From positions 496,001 to 560,000 of the forward strand of contig CAVSKL010000004.1 of NCBI GenBank assembly GCA_963728475.1: 64,000 nucleotides of DNA, given 5' to 3'. The position numbers and the translations under genes were made by a program. Below are positions 16,594 to 25,993 of the stretch, piece after piece. The notes below the pieces were generated by a model. That model was given only the letters and a program-made list of their open reading frames with translations. It made no database searches and was not told where the DNA came from. This DNA comes from CAVSKL01 sp963728475 [NCBI: Candidatus Eiseniibacteriota bacterium] (lineage in GTDB: Bacteria; Eisenbacteria; RBG-16-71-46; JABDJR01). Each line of letters begins with the position of its first letter. The first letter of the stretch is position 1.

Positions 16594-19500
16594 TTACGGG
16601 AGGAGAATCACCCGGCGGCTGGCCCGGTACTCCGTCGAGGCGATCCGGACGAAGTAGATCCCCGCGGCCAGCTTGCGCCCCTCGCCGTCGCGCCCGTCCC
16701 AGGTGAGCAGGGTGGTCCCCGCGGGACAGGGGCCCGACAACAGGGAGCGCACCACCCGGCCGCTCACGTCGAGCACGGTGGCGGTGACCGGGCCCGCGCT
16801 CCGCAGTTCGAAGTTCACCCGCACCGGTCCCCGCGCGGGGTTGGGATACGCCGCGCTCACCGGCATGTCCGGGCGGGGCTCCGGAGGCAACCCCACCTGG
16901 TCGTGGGCCTGGGCGAGCCGGGTGATGTAGGGCGAAACGTTCGCCTTCACCGCGCTCGAGTCCAGGTAGGCGGGATCCACGCAGAAAAGGAACGCGTGCT
17001 CGCCGGTGCTGTCGCCCACTCCCGCGAACAGCGGCTGATGGCTGGGGCCGTCGAAGGTGTAGTAGATGCGGACCGACCGGTCGCCGTCGAACTTGGGCAC
17101 GTCGGCGTCGTAGGCCGAGGCCCCGCCGGCGGGGATGCCCATGGGGCCGTTGTAGGGGTTGGCCGGCAGCATGACGTGGTTGGCGTCCAGCCGCACCGGC
17201 GCCTCCCAGTCGACGACGTGGAAGATGGAGGCCACCTCCGGCGGGAGATAGGTGGACATGAGCTTGCCGGTGAGCATCAGCACCCCGCCCGAGGCCACGT
17301 AGGCGCCCAGGAGATCCTCGTAATCCTCGAGACGGTCGTAGACCTCCGAATCCGCTCCTTTCGAGGTCCAGACCGTCACCCCGTGAGCGAACAGGGTGTC
17401 GGGATCCAGGGGCCCGGTCCCCACCGGGACGTAGCCCGGCGGGTAGTTGGACCAGAGCGTGCGCAGGTCCCAGAAGTCGAAGGGGAGGTCGCCGGTGAGG
17501 GCGTGGGCGGCGTACATCTCCCACGGGTCGCCGGCGAAGTTGGAGAATGCGCCGTCCGAAACCACCGACCAGTCGTAGTCGTTGACCAGGAGCAGCCCGC
17601 GCCCCGGCTTGACCGGGTGCGGGAACACCTCCACCGGTCCGGCCAGGTCCGACTGGAGGAAGTCGGTGTCGTACCTGCTCACCCAGTAGCGCACCTCGGT
17701 ATAGGCGGGGGCGGTGCTGTCCACGAAGGCGGCGGTGGCCAGAAGCCCCGGGCTTACCCGGTCGGACTGGGTGGGGACCTGGTCGTCGGTGCGCCGGTAG
17801 ACCGAGTAGCCCAGGAAGTCGGGGTCGGTGCTCTTGGGCCAGGTCAGCTCCACCATGTTCCGGCCCAGGTTGCGGGCGGTGAAGGTGGGGCGGGGAAGTG
17901 CCCCCAGGGTCACCACCACCGGAGGGGTGGGCCGGCTCTCCCGCCCGTCGATCAGCGCCTGGACCTGGATGTAGCAGGGGCGGTACCGCGGGACCAGGGG
18001 GATCACCGCGGAGGTGGCGGTGGGTTTGTCCACCTCGAAGCTCATGGTCAACTCTCCGGGGGCGAGGCCGTTCGAGATCCGGAAGCCGGTGACGCCGGGA
18101 GGGCAGGGATCCCAGGTCACGGTGACGTCGTTGGGCCCGGGGCCGGCCACCGCCTCGATTTCGCTCGGGGCCTCGGGGTGGGTGGCCAGCCACGCACCGC
18201 TGATGATGCGGGCGTCCCCCGCCACCGGGCGGGAATTGCGCCAGCCCGCTCCGGTCATGGCGTTCCCGATCACGTCGGCATAGCCGTCCCCATCCACGTC
18301 CCCCACCGAGGACCAGTAGGCGGTGTCGTCGTCGGGATCGGCGCCCTCGATCAGGGTGTGGGGGGTGGCCGGATCGGCGCAGTCCAGGGCCGGCGGCAGG
18401 TCGGGGGCGCCGTAGAAGACCATGATCGAGCCGGCATGGCGGCCGGTGGGCCCCTCATCGTGGGGCATGCCGACCAGCAGATCGTCGTATCCGTCCCCGT
18501 TCACGTCGCCCGAAGTGAAGGAGTCGCACGAGAGCGATTCCCGGGTCCCGTAGGCGGTGAGATGGGGGAAGGTGGTGGTCTTCATGTCCAGGACGGTGTC
18601 ACGGAGGGCCGGCCCGCCGCTGAACACGTAACCCTCCCCGCCGTTCCGCCGGAAATTGAAGGAGGGGCCGTCGGTGCTGAGCGACCCCACCAGGAGGTCG
18701 GGCAGCCCGTCCCCGTTCACGTCGCCGGTGTGAAGCTCCTCCCCGCAGCGGGCGAGGGTCTCCCGGCCGTAGATGACGGTGGAGTGGACGCCGGGCGGCA
18801 TGGGCTGGGAGACGTCGAGGGTGTCGGGAAGGCCGGCCTGGCCCCAGATGATCCACACCTCGCCCGACTCGGGCCGGAACTCGTAGGGGGGGCCGTCGGC
18901 GGCCCCGCCCCCGTCGTAGGCGTTCCGGGAGAGGCCGATGGCCGCCGCCGCCCCCAGCACCTCGGCATGGCCGTCGCCGTCCAGGTCGGCGCACTCCACG
19001 GTGGCTCCGAAGTGATCCTCGGCGTCGCCCCCCCAGATCACCGTGCTCCGGATGCCGGGGTCGGCGAGGTCCAGGGCCTGTCCCCGCGGAATGGGCCCGT
19101 AGACCACGATGACCTCGCCCACCCGGGGCTTGGTCCCGTCGACCCGGGTGGCGCGGTCCGCCCCCAGCACCAGGTCCATGTGGCCGTCGCCGTCCACGTC
19201 CCCGGCCGCCGACCAGACCCCCAGGCGTTCGTCGCCCCGCCGGGCGATGATCGAGGTCATGTCGGGGGGGAGGCCGTCGGCGAGGTCGACGACGCGGCCT
19301 CCGGCGAGGGTGGAGTCCCCGAACAGGATGTAGGCCATGCCCGCGTGGTAGCGGGCGGAATCCCCGGCTCCGAACGCCCCCACCACCAGGTCCTGGATTC
19401 CGTCGCCGTCCAGGTCCCCCCGGCTCAGGCAGTTGCCCAGGTACCAGCCGGCCTCGGGGCCGATGATCTCCATCACCCGGGGATCGGGACGGAGGAAGTC

Positions 19501-19827
19501 GATCATTCCGTGGAAGGGGGTGCCGTCCCAGAAGTAGATGTGGATCTCGCCGGCACGGTTCCGGAACGGGCCGTTCTGGGGCCCGTCGCCGTTGAACGCG
19601 CTCATCACCACTTCCTGCCGGCCGTCGTGGTTCAGGTCCACCGCCTGGACCGGGACCCCGTTCTGAGCGTCGTAGGAATCCGGATTGAACAGGCTGATCT
19701 GGCCGGGGCCGTTGTCCCGCATGTCCCAGTAGGCAAGCGGAGTGGCGGCCGCCCGCACCGCGGGGGCGAGGAGGGCCGCGAGAAGTAAGACGGGGAGCAC
19801 GGCGAGGGGGGGGCGTCCAGGGTGCAT
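16594..19827 (-). CDS. Secreted FG-GAP repeat protein with C-terminal sorting domain
   Basis: A 1077-residue exported protein. Residues 1-27 are a signal peptide. At least six integrin-type FG-GAP blades follow in the first half, each with a calcium loop such as GDLDGDGIQD, GDVDGDGHMD, GDVNGDGLPD or GDVNGDGYDD. A fibronectin-III-like region follows (about 560-690), then a region of about 280 residues without clear family. The last 85 residues (from YPNPARGPV to SRRVILLP) form a type-A sorting/FlgD-like beta domain. Such proteins are displayed or released at the cell surface; ligand unknown. The ribosome-binding site is weak. The 236-bp gap to the next minus-strand gene shows no further gene. 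Confidence 0.85.
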   Translation of the reverse strand: MHPGRPPLAVLPVLLLAALLAPAVRAAATPLAYWDMRDNGPGQISLFNPDSYDAQNGVPVQAVDLNHDGRQEVVMSAFNGDGPQNGPFRNRAGEIHIYFWDGTPFHGMIDFLRPDPRVMEIIGPEAGWYLGNCLSRGDLDGDGIQDLVVGAFGAGDSARYHAGMAYILFGDSTLAGGRVVDLADGLPPDMTSIIARRGDERLGVWSAAGDVDGDGHMDLVLGADRATRVDGTKPRVGEVIVVYGPIPRGQALDLADPGIRSTVIWGGDAEDHFGATVECADLDGDGHAEVLGAAAAIGLSRNAYDGGGAADGPPYEFRPESGEVWIIWGQAGLPDTLDVSQPMPPGVHSTVIYGRETLARCGEELHTGDVNGDGLPDLLVGSLSTDGPSFNFRRNGGEGYVFSGGPALRDTVLDMKTTTFPHLTAYGTRESLSCDSFTSGDVNGDGYDDLLVGMPHDEGPTGRHAGSIMVFYGAPDLPPALDCADPATPHTLIEGADPDDDTAYWSSVGDVDGDGYADVIGNAMTGAGWRNSRPVAGDARIISGAWLATHPEAPSEIEAVAGPGPNDVTVTWDPCPPGVTGFRISNGLAPGELTMSFEVDKPTATSAVIPLVPRYRPCYIQVQALIDGRESRPTPPVVVTLGALPRPTFTARNLGRNMVELTWPKSTDPDFLGYSVYRRTDDQVPTQSDRVSPGLLATAAFVDSTAPAYTEVRYWVSRYDTDFLQSDLAGPVEVFPHPVKPGRGLLLVNDYDWSVVSDGAFSNFAGDPWEMYAAHALTGDLPFDFWDLRTLWSNYPPGYVPVGTGPLDPDTLFAHGVTVWTSKGADSEVYDRLEDYEDLLGAYVASGGVLMLTGKLMSTYLPPEVASIFHVVDWEAPVRLDANHVMLPANPYNGPMGIPAGGASAYDADVPKFDGDRSVRIYYTFDGPSHQPLFAGVGDSTGEHAFLFCVDPAYLDSSAVKANVSPYITRLAQAHDQVGLPPEPRPDMPVSAAYPNPARGPVRVNFELRSAGPVTATVLDVSGRVVRSLLSGPCPAGTTLLTWDGRDGEGRKLAAGIYFVRIASTEYRASRRVILLP

Positions 19828-19931
19828 TGATGCTCGGCTTAAGTTGTGTTCTAACGGATCCCGCCGGTCGGGTTACAGGTGGAGGAGAATAGCAATCATT
19901 GCGCCATGATTCAAGCGAGCCTTACGCCGCG

Positions 19932-19960
19932 TTGACACTCCCCAGATGTCGCGGTTAGCA
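19932..19960 (+). promoter_or_regulatory. nrdR promoter
   Basis: TTGACA (19932-19937) and TTAGCA (19955-19960) are 17 bp apart. The predicted transcript would begin near 19967, at the 5' edge of the hairpin described next. Confidence 0.5.
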
Positions 19961-19965
19961 TCGCG

Positions 19966-19994
19966 CCGCCCCACCAGATCCTGCGGTGGGGCGG
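19966..19994 (+). promoter_or_regulatory. 5'-terminal hairpin overlapping the nrdR ribosome-binding site
   Basis: Arms CCGCCCCACC (19966-19975) and GGTGGGGCGG (19985-19994) pair perfectly over 10 bp with a 9-nt loop. The second arm overlaps the first two bases of the Shine-Dalgarno GGGAGG (19993-19998), and the ATG is at 20003. The hairpin could limit ribosome access, protect the mRNA 5' end, or act as a DNA operator; the sequence alone does not decide. Confidence 0.55.
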
Positions 19995-20002
19995 GAGGCT
20001 CC

Positions 20003-20482
20003 ATGCGTTGCCCGAAGTGCGGCCATCTCGAGGACCGCGTGATCGATTCCCGGTCCACCAAGGAGGGCCGGGCCATCCGCCGTCGCCGGGAGTGTATCGG
20101 CTGTGGAAATCGTTTCACTACATACGAATACGTCGAAAACGCCAGCGTGGTGGTGGTGAAGCGCGACGGCAAGCGGGAGCCGTTCAGCCGGGAGAAGATC
20201 ATCGTGGGGATCTCCCGGGCCTGCGAAAAGCGCCCGATCTCGCTCACCCAGATCGAGGAGCTGGTGGACCGGGTGGAGGGCGAGATCCAGCGCCAGGCTC
20301 CGGGCGAAGTCTCGAGCCGGCTGATCGGGGAACGGGTGATGGAGGAGCTTCACGGCATGGACGAGGTGGCCTACGTCCGCTTCGCCTCGGTCTACCGCCA
20401 TTTCAAGGACGTGAACGAGTTCCTGGACGAGATCCAGGGCCTGGTCCAGGGCGAGGTCAAGCCTCCGCCCCCTCGCGAGTAG
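20003..20482 (+). CDS. nrdR: Transcriptional repressor NrdR
   Basis: NrdR senses ATP/dATP and represses ribonucleotide reductase genes. The 159-residue protein begins with a zinc ribbon (MRCPKCG and CIGCGNRFTTYE give the two CxxC pairs) and continues with an ATP-cone (VVKRDGKREPFSREKI onward). ATG at 20003 is chosen because it gives the canonical MRCPxCG start and follows GGGAGG; a frame extension upstream is not needed. The protein is full length with a short Pro-rich tail. tatC follows closely, possibly in one transcript. Confidence 0.96.
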   Translation: MRCPKCGHLEDRVIDSRSTKEGRAIRRRRECIGCGNRFTTYEYVENASVVVVKRDGKREPFSREKIIVGISRACEKRPISLTQIEELVDRVEGEIQRQAPGEVSSRLIGERVMEELHGMDEVAYVRFASVYRHFKDVNEFLDEIQGLVQGEVKPPPPRE

Positions 20483-20537
20483 AACCCCCTTGGTTTCCGA
20501 GCGCGTCGACGCCCGAGACCCCCGCGACGAGAAGATC

Positions 20538-21455
20538 ATGCCGTTCCTCCACCATCTGGAGGAACTCCGGCAGACCCTGATCCGGGTGATCGTCGCGGTG
20601 GCCGTCGGCGGGGTGCTGGCCTGGAACGTCTCCGGACGGGTCCTCTCCTGGCTCATCGCCAACACCACCGGCACCGCCATCTTCTTCAAGCCCCAGGGCG
20701 CGTTCATGGCCCGGTTCAAGGTGTCGCTGGTCCTGGGGGTCCTCCTCTCGCTCCCCTACGTGTTCTACAAGATCTGGTCCTTCGTGGGGCCGGGCCTCCT
20801 GGAGCGGGAGCGCAAGGTGGTGCTTCCCGGCGCGCTCTCCTCGGTGCTCCTCTTCTATACCGGGATCTGCTTCAGCTACCTGGTCATGACCCCGGTGATG
20901 GTGAAGGTGCTGATCGGCTTCGGCACCGCGAACCTCGTCGCCAACACCGACATCTCGTTCCTCCTCGACCTGGTCTTCGCCATGGGCCTGGCCTGCGGGC
21001 TCATCTTCCAGCTCCCGCTCTTCGCCGCCTTCCTCACCTCGATCGGACTGCTGAACCCGCGGCTCATCCGCCGGTACTGGCGGCACTCGATCGTGGCCAT
21101 CTTCATCGCCGCCGCCGTCCTCACTCCCGCCGACCCGATGTCGCAGATCCTCCTGGCCATCCCGCTCCTCATCCTGTTCGCGGTGAGCTGGATCCTCAGC
21201 AGCATGATCTACCGCTCCAAGCGGGCGGGGCGGGCGGCGGCGGCCGACGCCGCCGCGGACGACCAGGCGCCCTCCGGGCCCGGCGGCCCGCCCCGAGGCC
21301 CCGCCGGGAACGAGCCTCCCGCGGGACCGGTGCCCCGGGAACCGGCCCCGCCGGCGGCGGGGGGGCCAGGGGCGGGCTCCGCCCCGGACGGCCACCCGTC
21401 CGCGGAAGTCCGGCCGGCGCCGGAGGACGGCCCGGCCCCCCCCCGCGACGCCTGA
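20538..21455 (+). CDS. tatC: Sec-independent protein translocase TatC
   Basis: TatC is the twin-arginine signal-peptide receptor of the Tat pathway. The protein has six membrane helices; MPFLHHLEELRQTLIR is the conserved N-terminal HLEELR motif and FKVSLVLG, LPYVFYKIW and FxPGLLxxER-like residues follow the family pattern. I place the start at ATG 20538 (305 residues), preceded by GAGAAG; a TTG at 20490 would add 16 residues and has no ribosome-binding site. After the last helix there is a Pro/Ala/Gly-rich cytoplasmic tail of about 75 residues, not typical of TatC. A periplasmic molybdopterin or Rieske enzyme could be a client elsewhere in the genome. Confidence 0.93.
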   Translation: MPFLHHLEELRQTLIRVIVAVAVGGVLAWNVSGRVLSWLIANTTGTAIFFKPQGAFMARFKVSLVLGVLLSLPYVFYKIWSFVGPGLLERERKVVLPGALSSVLLFYTGICFSYLVMTPVMVKVLIGFGTANLVANTDISFLLDLVFAMGLACGLIFQLPLFAAFLTSIGLLNPRLIRRYWRHSIVAIFIAAAVLTPADPMSQILLAIPLLILFAVSWILSSMIYRSKRAGRAAAADAAADDQAPSGPGGPPRGPAGNEPPAGPVPREPAPPAAGGPGAGSAPDGHPSAEVRPAPEDGPAPPRDA

Positions 21456-21490
21456 CGCCCCCGGGCGCGTGCCCGGACAAGGAGACCGTG

Positions 21491-22267
21491 ATGTTGCTCG
21501 CCATCGACGTTGGAAACTCCGAGACCCTGGTCGGCCTCTTCGACGGCGCCGACCTCCGCCACCGGTGGCGGCTCGCCAGCTCGCCCCGGATGACCGGTGA
21601 CGAGCTGGGGGTGATGCTCCATTACCTGCTGAGCAGCGTGGGGCGGAAGGAGAAGGACGTGAAGGGGCTCGCGGTGTCCTCGGTGGTTCCCGCGCTGACC
21701 TCCGAGTACCGCGGACTGGGCCGGCGGATCTTCGAGCGCGAGACCTACGTCATCGATCATCGTTCGGTGCCCTACCTGCCGGTCCTCTACCACGACCCCG
21801 CCTCGGTGGGGGCGGACCGGCTGGTGAACGCGGTGGCGGCGATCGAGCTCTACGGAAAGCCGGCGATCGTGGTCGACCTGGGCACCGCCACCACCTTCGA
21901 CGTCATTACCCCCCGGGGCGAATACGCGGGAGGCGCCATCGCCCCCGGCATCGCCACCGGCGCCAACGCGCTCTTCCGGCGGGGGGCGCGGCTGGCCCGG
22001 GTGGAGATCACCCGCCCCGGCCACGTGGTGGGACGCTCCACCGAGGAGAGCATGCAAGCGGGGATCTTCTTCGGAGCGGTGGGGAGCGTGGACGCGCTGG
22101 TGCGGGCGATCGTGGCCGAGCAGGGTCTGGACGCGGGGCTCCCGGTGGTCGCCACCGGAGGGCTGGCCGCGGCCATCGCCGAGGCCTCGGAGACGGTGAC
22201 CGCGGTGGACGAAGCCCTCACCGTGACCGGGATCCGGATGGTGTGGGAACGCGCGGGGCGGCCCTGA
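21491..22267 (+). CDS. coaX: Type III pantothenate kinase
   Basis: CoaX phosphorylates pantothenate, the first step of coenzyme A synthesis. The 258-residue length fits. DVGNSETLVGLF at the N-terminus is the phosphate-binding motif of this ASKHA-fold family; GADRLVNAVAA and DLGTATTFDVI are the other signature segments with the catalytic Asp. ATG 21491 is preferred over GTG 21488 because AAGGAG (21479-21484) then has a 6-nt spacing. It follows tatC by 35 nt and converges on the acetyltransferase. Confidence 0.95.
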   Translation: MLLAIDVGNSETLVGLFDGADLRHRWRLASSPRMTGDELGVMLHYLLSSVGRKEKDVKGLAVSSVVPALTSEYRGLGRRIFERETYVIDHRSVPYLPVLYHDPASVGADRLVNAVAAIELYGKPAIVVDLGTATTFDVITPRGEYAGGAIAPGIATGANALFRRGARLARVEITRPGHVVGRSTEESMQAGIFFGAVGSVDALVRAIVAEQGLDAGLPVVATGGLAAAIAEASETVTAVDEALTVTGIRMVWERAGRP

Positions 22268-22283
22268 CCCCAGAGAGAAGAAC

Positions 22284-23186
22284 CTATGGAGTGTCGGGCC
22301 GCCGGGGGGCGGGCTCCGGGAAGAGACGCCGGGTGACCGCGACCTCGCGAAAGGGGGCGAAGCCCGCGTCCTGGTAGAGCCGCCGGGCGTGGGCGTTGAG
22401 GTCGTCGACCACCAGCGCCGCCTGGGGCAGCCCCCGTTCGTCGAAGAACCAGGCCAGGGCCCGGCGGAGGAGCGACCGTCCGATCCCCCGGCGGCGGGCG
22501 TGTCCGGCCACCCCCAGGTACAGCACGAATCCCTCGCGGGGGGACTCGACGACCTCGGCGCAAAGATAGCCCACCGGCGCGCCTTCCTCCCGGGCCACCA
22601 GGATGCGGCGGTCGGGGCCGCGGCAGCCCAGGAGGGTGCGGGCGTCGCGGGTGGCGTCGGGAAACGCTTCGTGGTGGAGCACGCGGAAGGCCTCCTCCTC
22701 CCCGGGAAGGAGATCCGGCCCCGGGTTTCCTCCGAACCGGGTCCCTTCCGGACGCGGCGCCACCAGCACGTGCGCGTGCTTGTGCTCGTGGAAGCCGTGG
22801 GCCAGGTAGAGCGCGTGAGCGGCGGCGTTGGCGGCGTCGGCATTGGTGTCCATGCGCCGGAAGCCGGCGGGAAGGCGCGTCAGGAACTCCCGGAACAGAG
22901 CCTCGCCGGTCTCCGGGGAGGCGGCCCAGGGGCCCACGCACCAGCCCCGGGCGGTGGCCGGATCCCAGGCCAGCGCGATCGCCCCGGTGATCCGTCCGTC
23001 CCATTCGGCCACCAGGAGCCGCTCCTCGGGAGGGCCCCCCAGGTCGTGGAGCTCGGAGCGCACCTCCTCCGGGGTCTCGCCCCACGCGGTGAACCGGCTC
23101 TCGGGGAGGGCGTTCCGCGGCGCCACGAACGCGGCGACGGCCTCAAAGTCGCCGGGGCGGCCGGGGCGGATGCGGAGTCCGCTCAT
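22284..23186 (-). CDS. Tandem GNAT acetyltransferase
   Basis: A 300-residue protein made of two GNAT domains. The N-terminal copy (about 3-150) starts LRIRPGRPGDFEAVAAFV and ends around NAAAHALYLAHGF. The C-terminal copy (about 160-290) has the acetyl-CoA pyrophosphate-binding motif GHARRRGIGRSLLRRAL and NAHARRLYQDAGF. The first copy lacks a clear R/QxxGxG loop, so only the second may be catalytic, as in mycothiol synthase-like proteins. The substrate is not identifiable. Its ATG overlaps the stop of the methyltransferase gene (ATGA at 23183-23186). Confidence 0.82.
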   Translation of the reverse strand: MSGLRIRPGRPGDFEAVAAFVAPRNALPESRFTAWGETPEEVRSELHDLGGPPEERLLVAEWDGRITGAIALAWDPATARGWCVGPWAASPETGEALFREFLTRLPAGFRRMDTNADAANAAAHALYLAHGFHEHKHAHVLVAPRPEGTRFGGNPGPDLLPGEEEAFRVLHHEAFPDATRDARTLLGCRGPDRRILVAREEGAPVGYLCAEVVESPREGFVLYLGVAGHARRRGIGRSLLRRALAWFFDERGLPQAALVVDDLNAHARRLYQDAGFAPFREVAVTRRLFPEPAPRRPDTP

Positions 23187-24628
23187 GCCGGCGCCCCGTC
23201 CCGGTGGAGCACGGCTACGCACTCCACGTGGGCGGTGTGGGGGAACATGTCCACCGGGAGCACGCTCGGCGCCGCGTAACCGGCTGCGGTGAACAGCGCC
23301 AGGTCCCGGGCGAGGGTGGCGGGGTTGCAGGAGACGTAGACGATTCGCGGCGGGGCCAGCGCGATGAGCGCGGCGGTCACGTCGGCGTGGAGGCCGTCCC
23401 GGGGGGGATCGAGCACCACCGCATCGGGAGGAAGGGCGTGGGCCAGCGCAGGGTCGGCGAGCAGGGTGCGGATGTCCCCGGCCAGGAACTCCACGTTCTC
23501 GACGCCGTTCAACCGGGCATTGCGGCGCGCGGCGGTCACCGAGTCCTCGACCAGTTCCATCCCCACCACCCGGGCCGCCCGCCGGGCCAGCGGCAGGCTG
23601 AGCGCGCCCACCCCGCAGTAGAGATCCCACACCGTCTCGTCCCCGGTGAAGGCGCCCCGGTCCAGGACCCGGTCGAAGAGCCCCTCGGCGGCGCGGGTGT
23701 TGGTCTGGAAAAAGGTGTTGGGGCCGATCTCGAAGGTCAGCCCCAGGAGGCTCTCGTGGATGACCGGGTTCCCGCGAAGCACCCGCACCTCGTCGCAGAA
23801 CGCCACCGAAGCCTTCCGCTCGGTGACTCCATGGAGGAGGCTGGTGACCCCCAGCGCGGAGTCGTCGAGCGCCGCCGCCGTCCGGTCCACCGCGCGCTCC
23901 TCCTCCGAGCCCGGCGGGGTCCGGTGGGTGATGAGGTGCACCATCCGCTCTCCGGTGTTGGCGCCTTCCCGCACCACCAGGAACCGCCAGAATCCCTCGT
24001 GGGTGCGGGTGGTATAGGGGGGCAGCCCGGAGGCGCGGGTGGCCTCCCGGACCCGGCGCAGCACCTCGGAGGCCCACTCCGGCATGATCCGGCAGCGGGC
24101 GACGTTCACCACCCGGTCGAAACGGCGGCGAACGTGGAGCCCCAGGCCGAAGCGGTCGCCGGGGCTCCCGGCGGCCATCTCGCGCGCCTCCAGCCACCGG
24201 GTGGGGGAGAACGAGAACTCCATCTTGTTCCGGTATCCGTAGAGGTCCGGTGAGCCCACCGCGGGCTCGACCGGCACCCCGGGCAGGTTTCCCAGCCGGC
24301 TCAGGCAGTCGGCCACCTGCTCGCGCTTGGCCTCGAGCTGGATCGCGTAATCCAGGTGCTGGAGCGCACACCCCCCGCAGACCCCGAAGTGCTCGCACCG
24401 CGGTTCGACCTGATGGGGCGAGGGCTCGAGCACCTCGACCAGCCGCGCCTCGGCGTAGGCCTTCTTGCGCTTCACCACCATCGCCTGGACCCGCTGTCCG
24501 GGAATCCCGCCTTCCACGAACACCGTGTAGCCGTCCACGCGGGCCACGCCCCGGCCGCCGAAGGCCAGGCGGTCCACGCGGAGATCCACGATCTCGCCCT
24601 TCTTGACCGGATAGGGGCTCAGGTTCAC
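23183..24628 (-). CDS. RlmD/TrmA-family RNA (uracil-5-)-methyltransferase
   Basis: A 481-residue SAM-dependent methyltransferase that makes 5-methyluridine in RNA. An N-terminal TRAM domain (about 8-65) is followed by an iron-sulfur motif (C78, C84, C87, with a fourth Cys in RCRIM). The Rossmann core has DLYCGVGALSLPLA, DPPRDGL, and the catalytic SCNPATLARD. The 23S rRNA enzyme (RlmD/RlmCD) is the most likely assignment, but TrmA-like tRNA specificity cannot be excluded. The start is GTG at 24628. It is translationally coupled to the downstream GNAT gene. Confidence 0.88.
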   Translation of the reverse strand: MNLSPYPVKKGEIVDLRVDRLAFGGRGVARVDGYTVFVEGGIPGQRVQAMVVKRKKAYAEARLVEVLEPSPHQVEPRCEHFGVCGGCALQHLDYAIQLEAKREQVADCLSRLGNLPGVPVEPAVGSPDLYGYRNKMEFSFSPTRWLEAREMAAGSPGDRFGLGLHVRRRFDRVVNVARCRIMPEWASEVLRRVREATRASGLPPYTTRTHEGFWRFLVVREGANTGERMVHLITHRTPPGSEEERAVDRTAAALDDSALGVTSLLHGVTERKASVAFCDEVRVLRGNPVIHESLLGLTFEIGPNTFFQTNTRAAEGLFDRVLDRGAFTGDETVWDLYCGVGALSLPLARRAARVVGMELVEDSVTAARRNARLNGVENVEFLAGDIRTLLADPALAHALPPDAVVLDPPRDGLHADVTAALIALAPPRIVYVSCNPATLARDLALFTAAGYAAPSVLPVDMFPHTAHVECVAVLHRDGAPA

Positions 24629-24715
24629 GCAGGGTCCCGGGGTGAGAGGTCCGGATGACGTCGATCGAGTGCGCGAAGGAGTGTACCGCGCCCGCTTCGC
24701 GTTCCCAAGACCCCC

Positions 24716-25984
24716 CTAACCGCCGGGCGGCGCGGGCACCGGGGCCGCCCGGAGGGTGATCCCGCGCTTGCGCTCCGCGTCGTGGAAGAACGAGAAGTAG
24801 AGCGCGGATGCGCCGAGGTAGAGCGCCGGGGTGACGAACATGGGAAGGGTGAAGCCGTGGCGGTCGATGAGCCAGCCGCCGGCCTGGGTGGAGAGCATCC
24901 AGGACACGTTCCAGCTCAGCTCCAGCACCGAGTTCACCACCGGTTGCTCCCCTTCGGGGATCATCTCCATGGCGAAGTTCCGGGAGATCGGCTGGTTCAT
25001 GTTCATGAGCGCGCCCCGCATCCAGAAAGCCAGGATGGCCAGATCCAGGCGCCGGGTGACGGCGAGGGTGATGAAGAAGGGAATGGAGAGGACCTCGGTG
25101 GTCACGGCGGCGCGGACCATGCCCAGTTTCCGGGCCATGACCGGCCCGGAGATGAATCCCAGGGCGGTCACCGCCTGGGCCACCGAGAAGATCCAGCCGA
25201 TGTGATCGGGATCGAGTCCGAACCGGTCCCGGAAGTACAGGTTCAGGAACGGGATGATGAGCCCGGCGCCCGACCCGACCAGGAAAGCGGGGACCGCCAG
25301 CCGGGCCACCAGCCCTGGGTGGCGGACCCGCCAGGAGCGGAGCCCCGCGCGGTCGCCGGCGGCGGGGGCGGGGGAGTGGATCCACAGGTAGGGGATCACC
25401 GAGAGGGTCACGAAGCCGGTCGCCGCCAGCAGGGCGATCCGGAGCCCCGCGGTCTCGGACCCCAGGCGATGGCCGGCGAAGCTGGCCAGCCAGCCCCCTC
25501 CCGCCACCCCGATCACGCTGGCCAGGATCTCCACGGTGAAGTTGACCCCGAACAGGTAGACGCGCTCCCGGGGGGAGGAGTTCCGCATGAAGAAGGGAGC
25601 GGCGAGGATGTTGTGAACGATGAAGGCGGCGCCGGCCGCTCCCGCCGCCACCAGGAGGAGCGGATAGGCCCGCGCGGTCACCAGCGCCGCGTAGGCGCCG
25701 GCGGCCAGCAGGGTGGCCGCGACCAGGAGCCACTTGAGCCGGACCCGGGTGGCCAGCATCCCCGCCGGCACCGCCACCAGCACCGTGCCCAGGGATTGCA
25801 CCGAGAGGACGCGGCCGATCAGGGTGTCGGAGAGGCCCAGGCCGCGCAGATAGAGGTTGAGCAGCACCCAGAAGGTGCCCAGTCCGAACCCGAAAAAAAA
25901 CGTCCCGGCCAGATACAGCCGGGCGTTTCGGGTGAAGAGCCGGACGTGGTCGCGATAGTCCCGGACGACGGCGGGAAGGGTCAC
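24716..25984 (-). CDS. Major facilitator superfamily transporter
   Basis: A 422-residue, 12-helix membrane protein. The N-terminal helix pair and the loop GMLATRVRLKWLL correspond to the MFS A-motif region. The second half carries ARKLGMVRAAV. The substrate cannot be told from sequence; the overall pattern is like drug or small-molecule efflux carriers. The start is GTG at 25984, 9 nt after the rpiA stop, which suggests co-transcription with rpiA. Confidence 0.85.
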   Translation of the reverse strand: MTLPAVVRDYRDHVRLFTRNARLYLAGTFFFGFGLGTFWVLLNLYLRGLGLSDTLIGRVLSVQSLGTVLVAVPAGMLATRVRLKWLLVAATLLAAGAYAALVTARAYPLLLVAAGAAGAAFIVHNILAAPFFMRNSSPRERVYLFGVNFTVEILASVIGVAGGGWLASFAGHRLGSETAGLRIALLAATGFVTLSVIPYLWIHSPAPAAGDRAGLRSWRVRHPGLVARLAVPAFLVGSGAGLIIPFLNLYFRDRFGLDPDHIGWIFSVAQAVTALGFISGPVMARKLGMVRAAVTTEVLSIPFFITLAVTRRLDLAILAFWMRGALMNMNQPISRNFAMEMIPEGEQPVVNSVLELSWNVSWMLSTQAGGWLIDRHGFTLPMFVTPALYLGASALYFSFFHDAERKRGITLRAAPVPAPPGG

Positions 25985-25993
25985 CCCCGGCGG

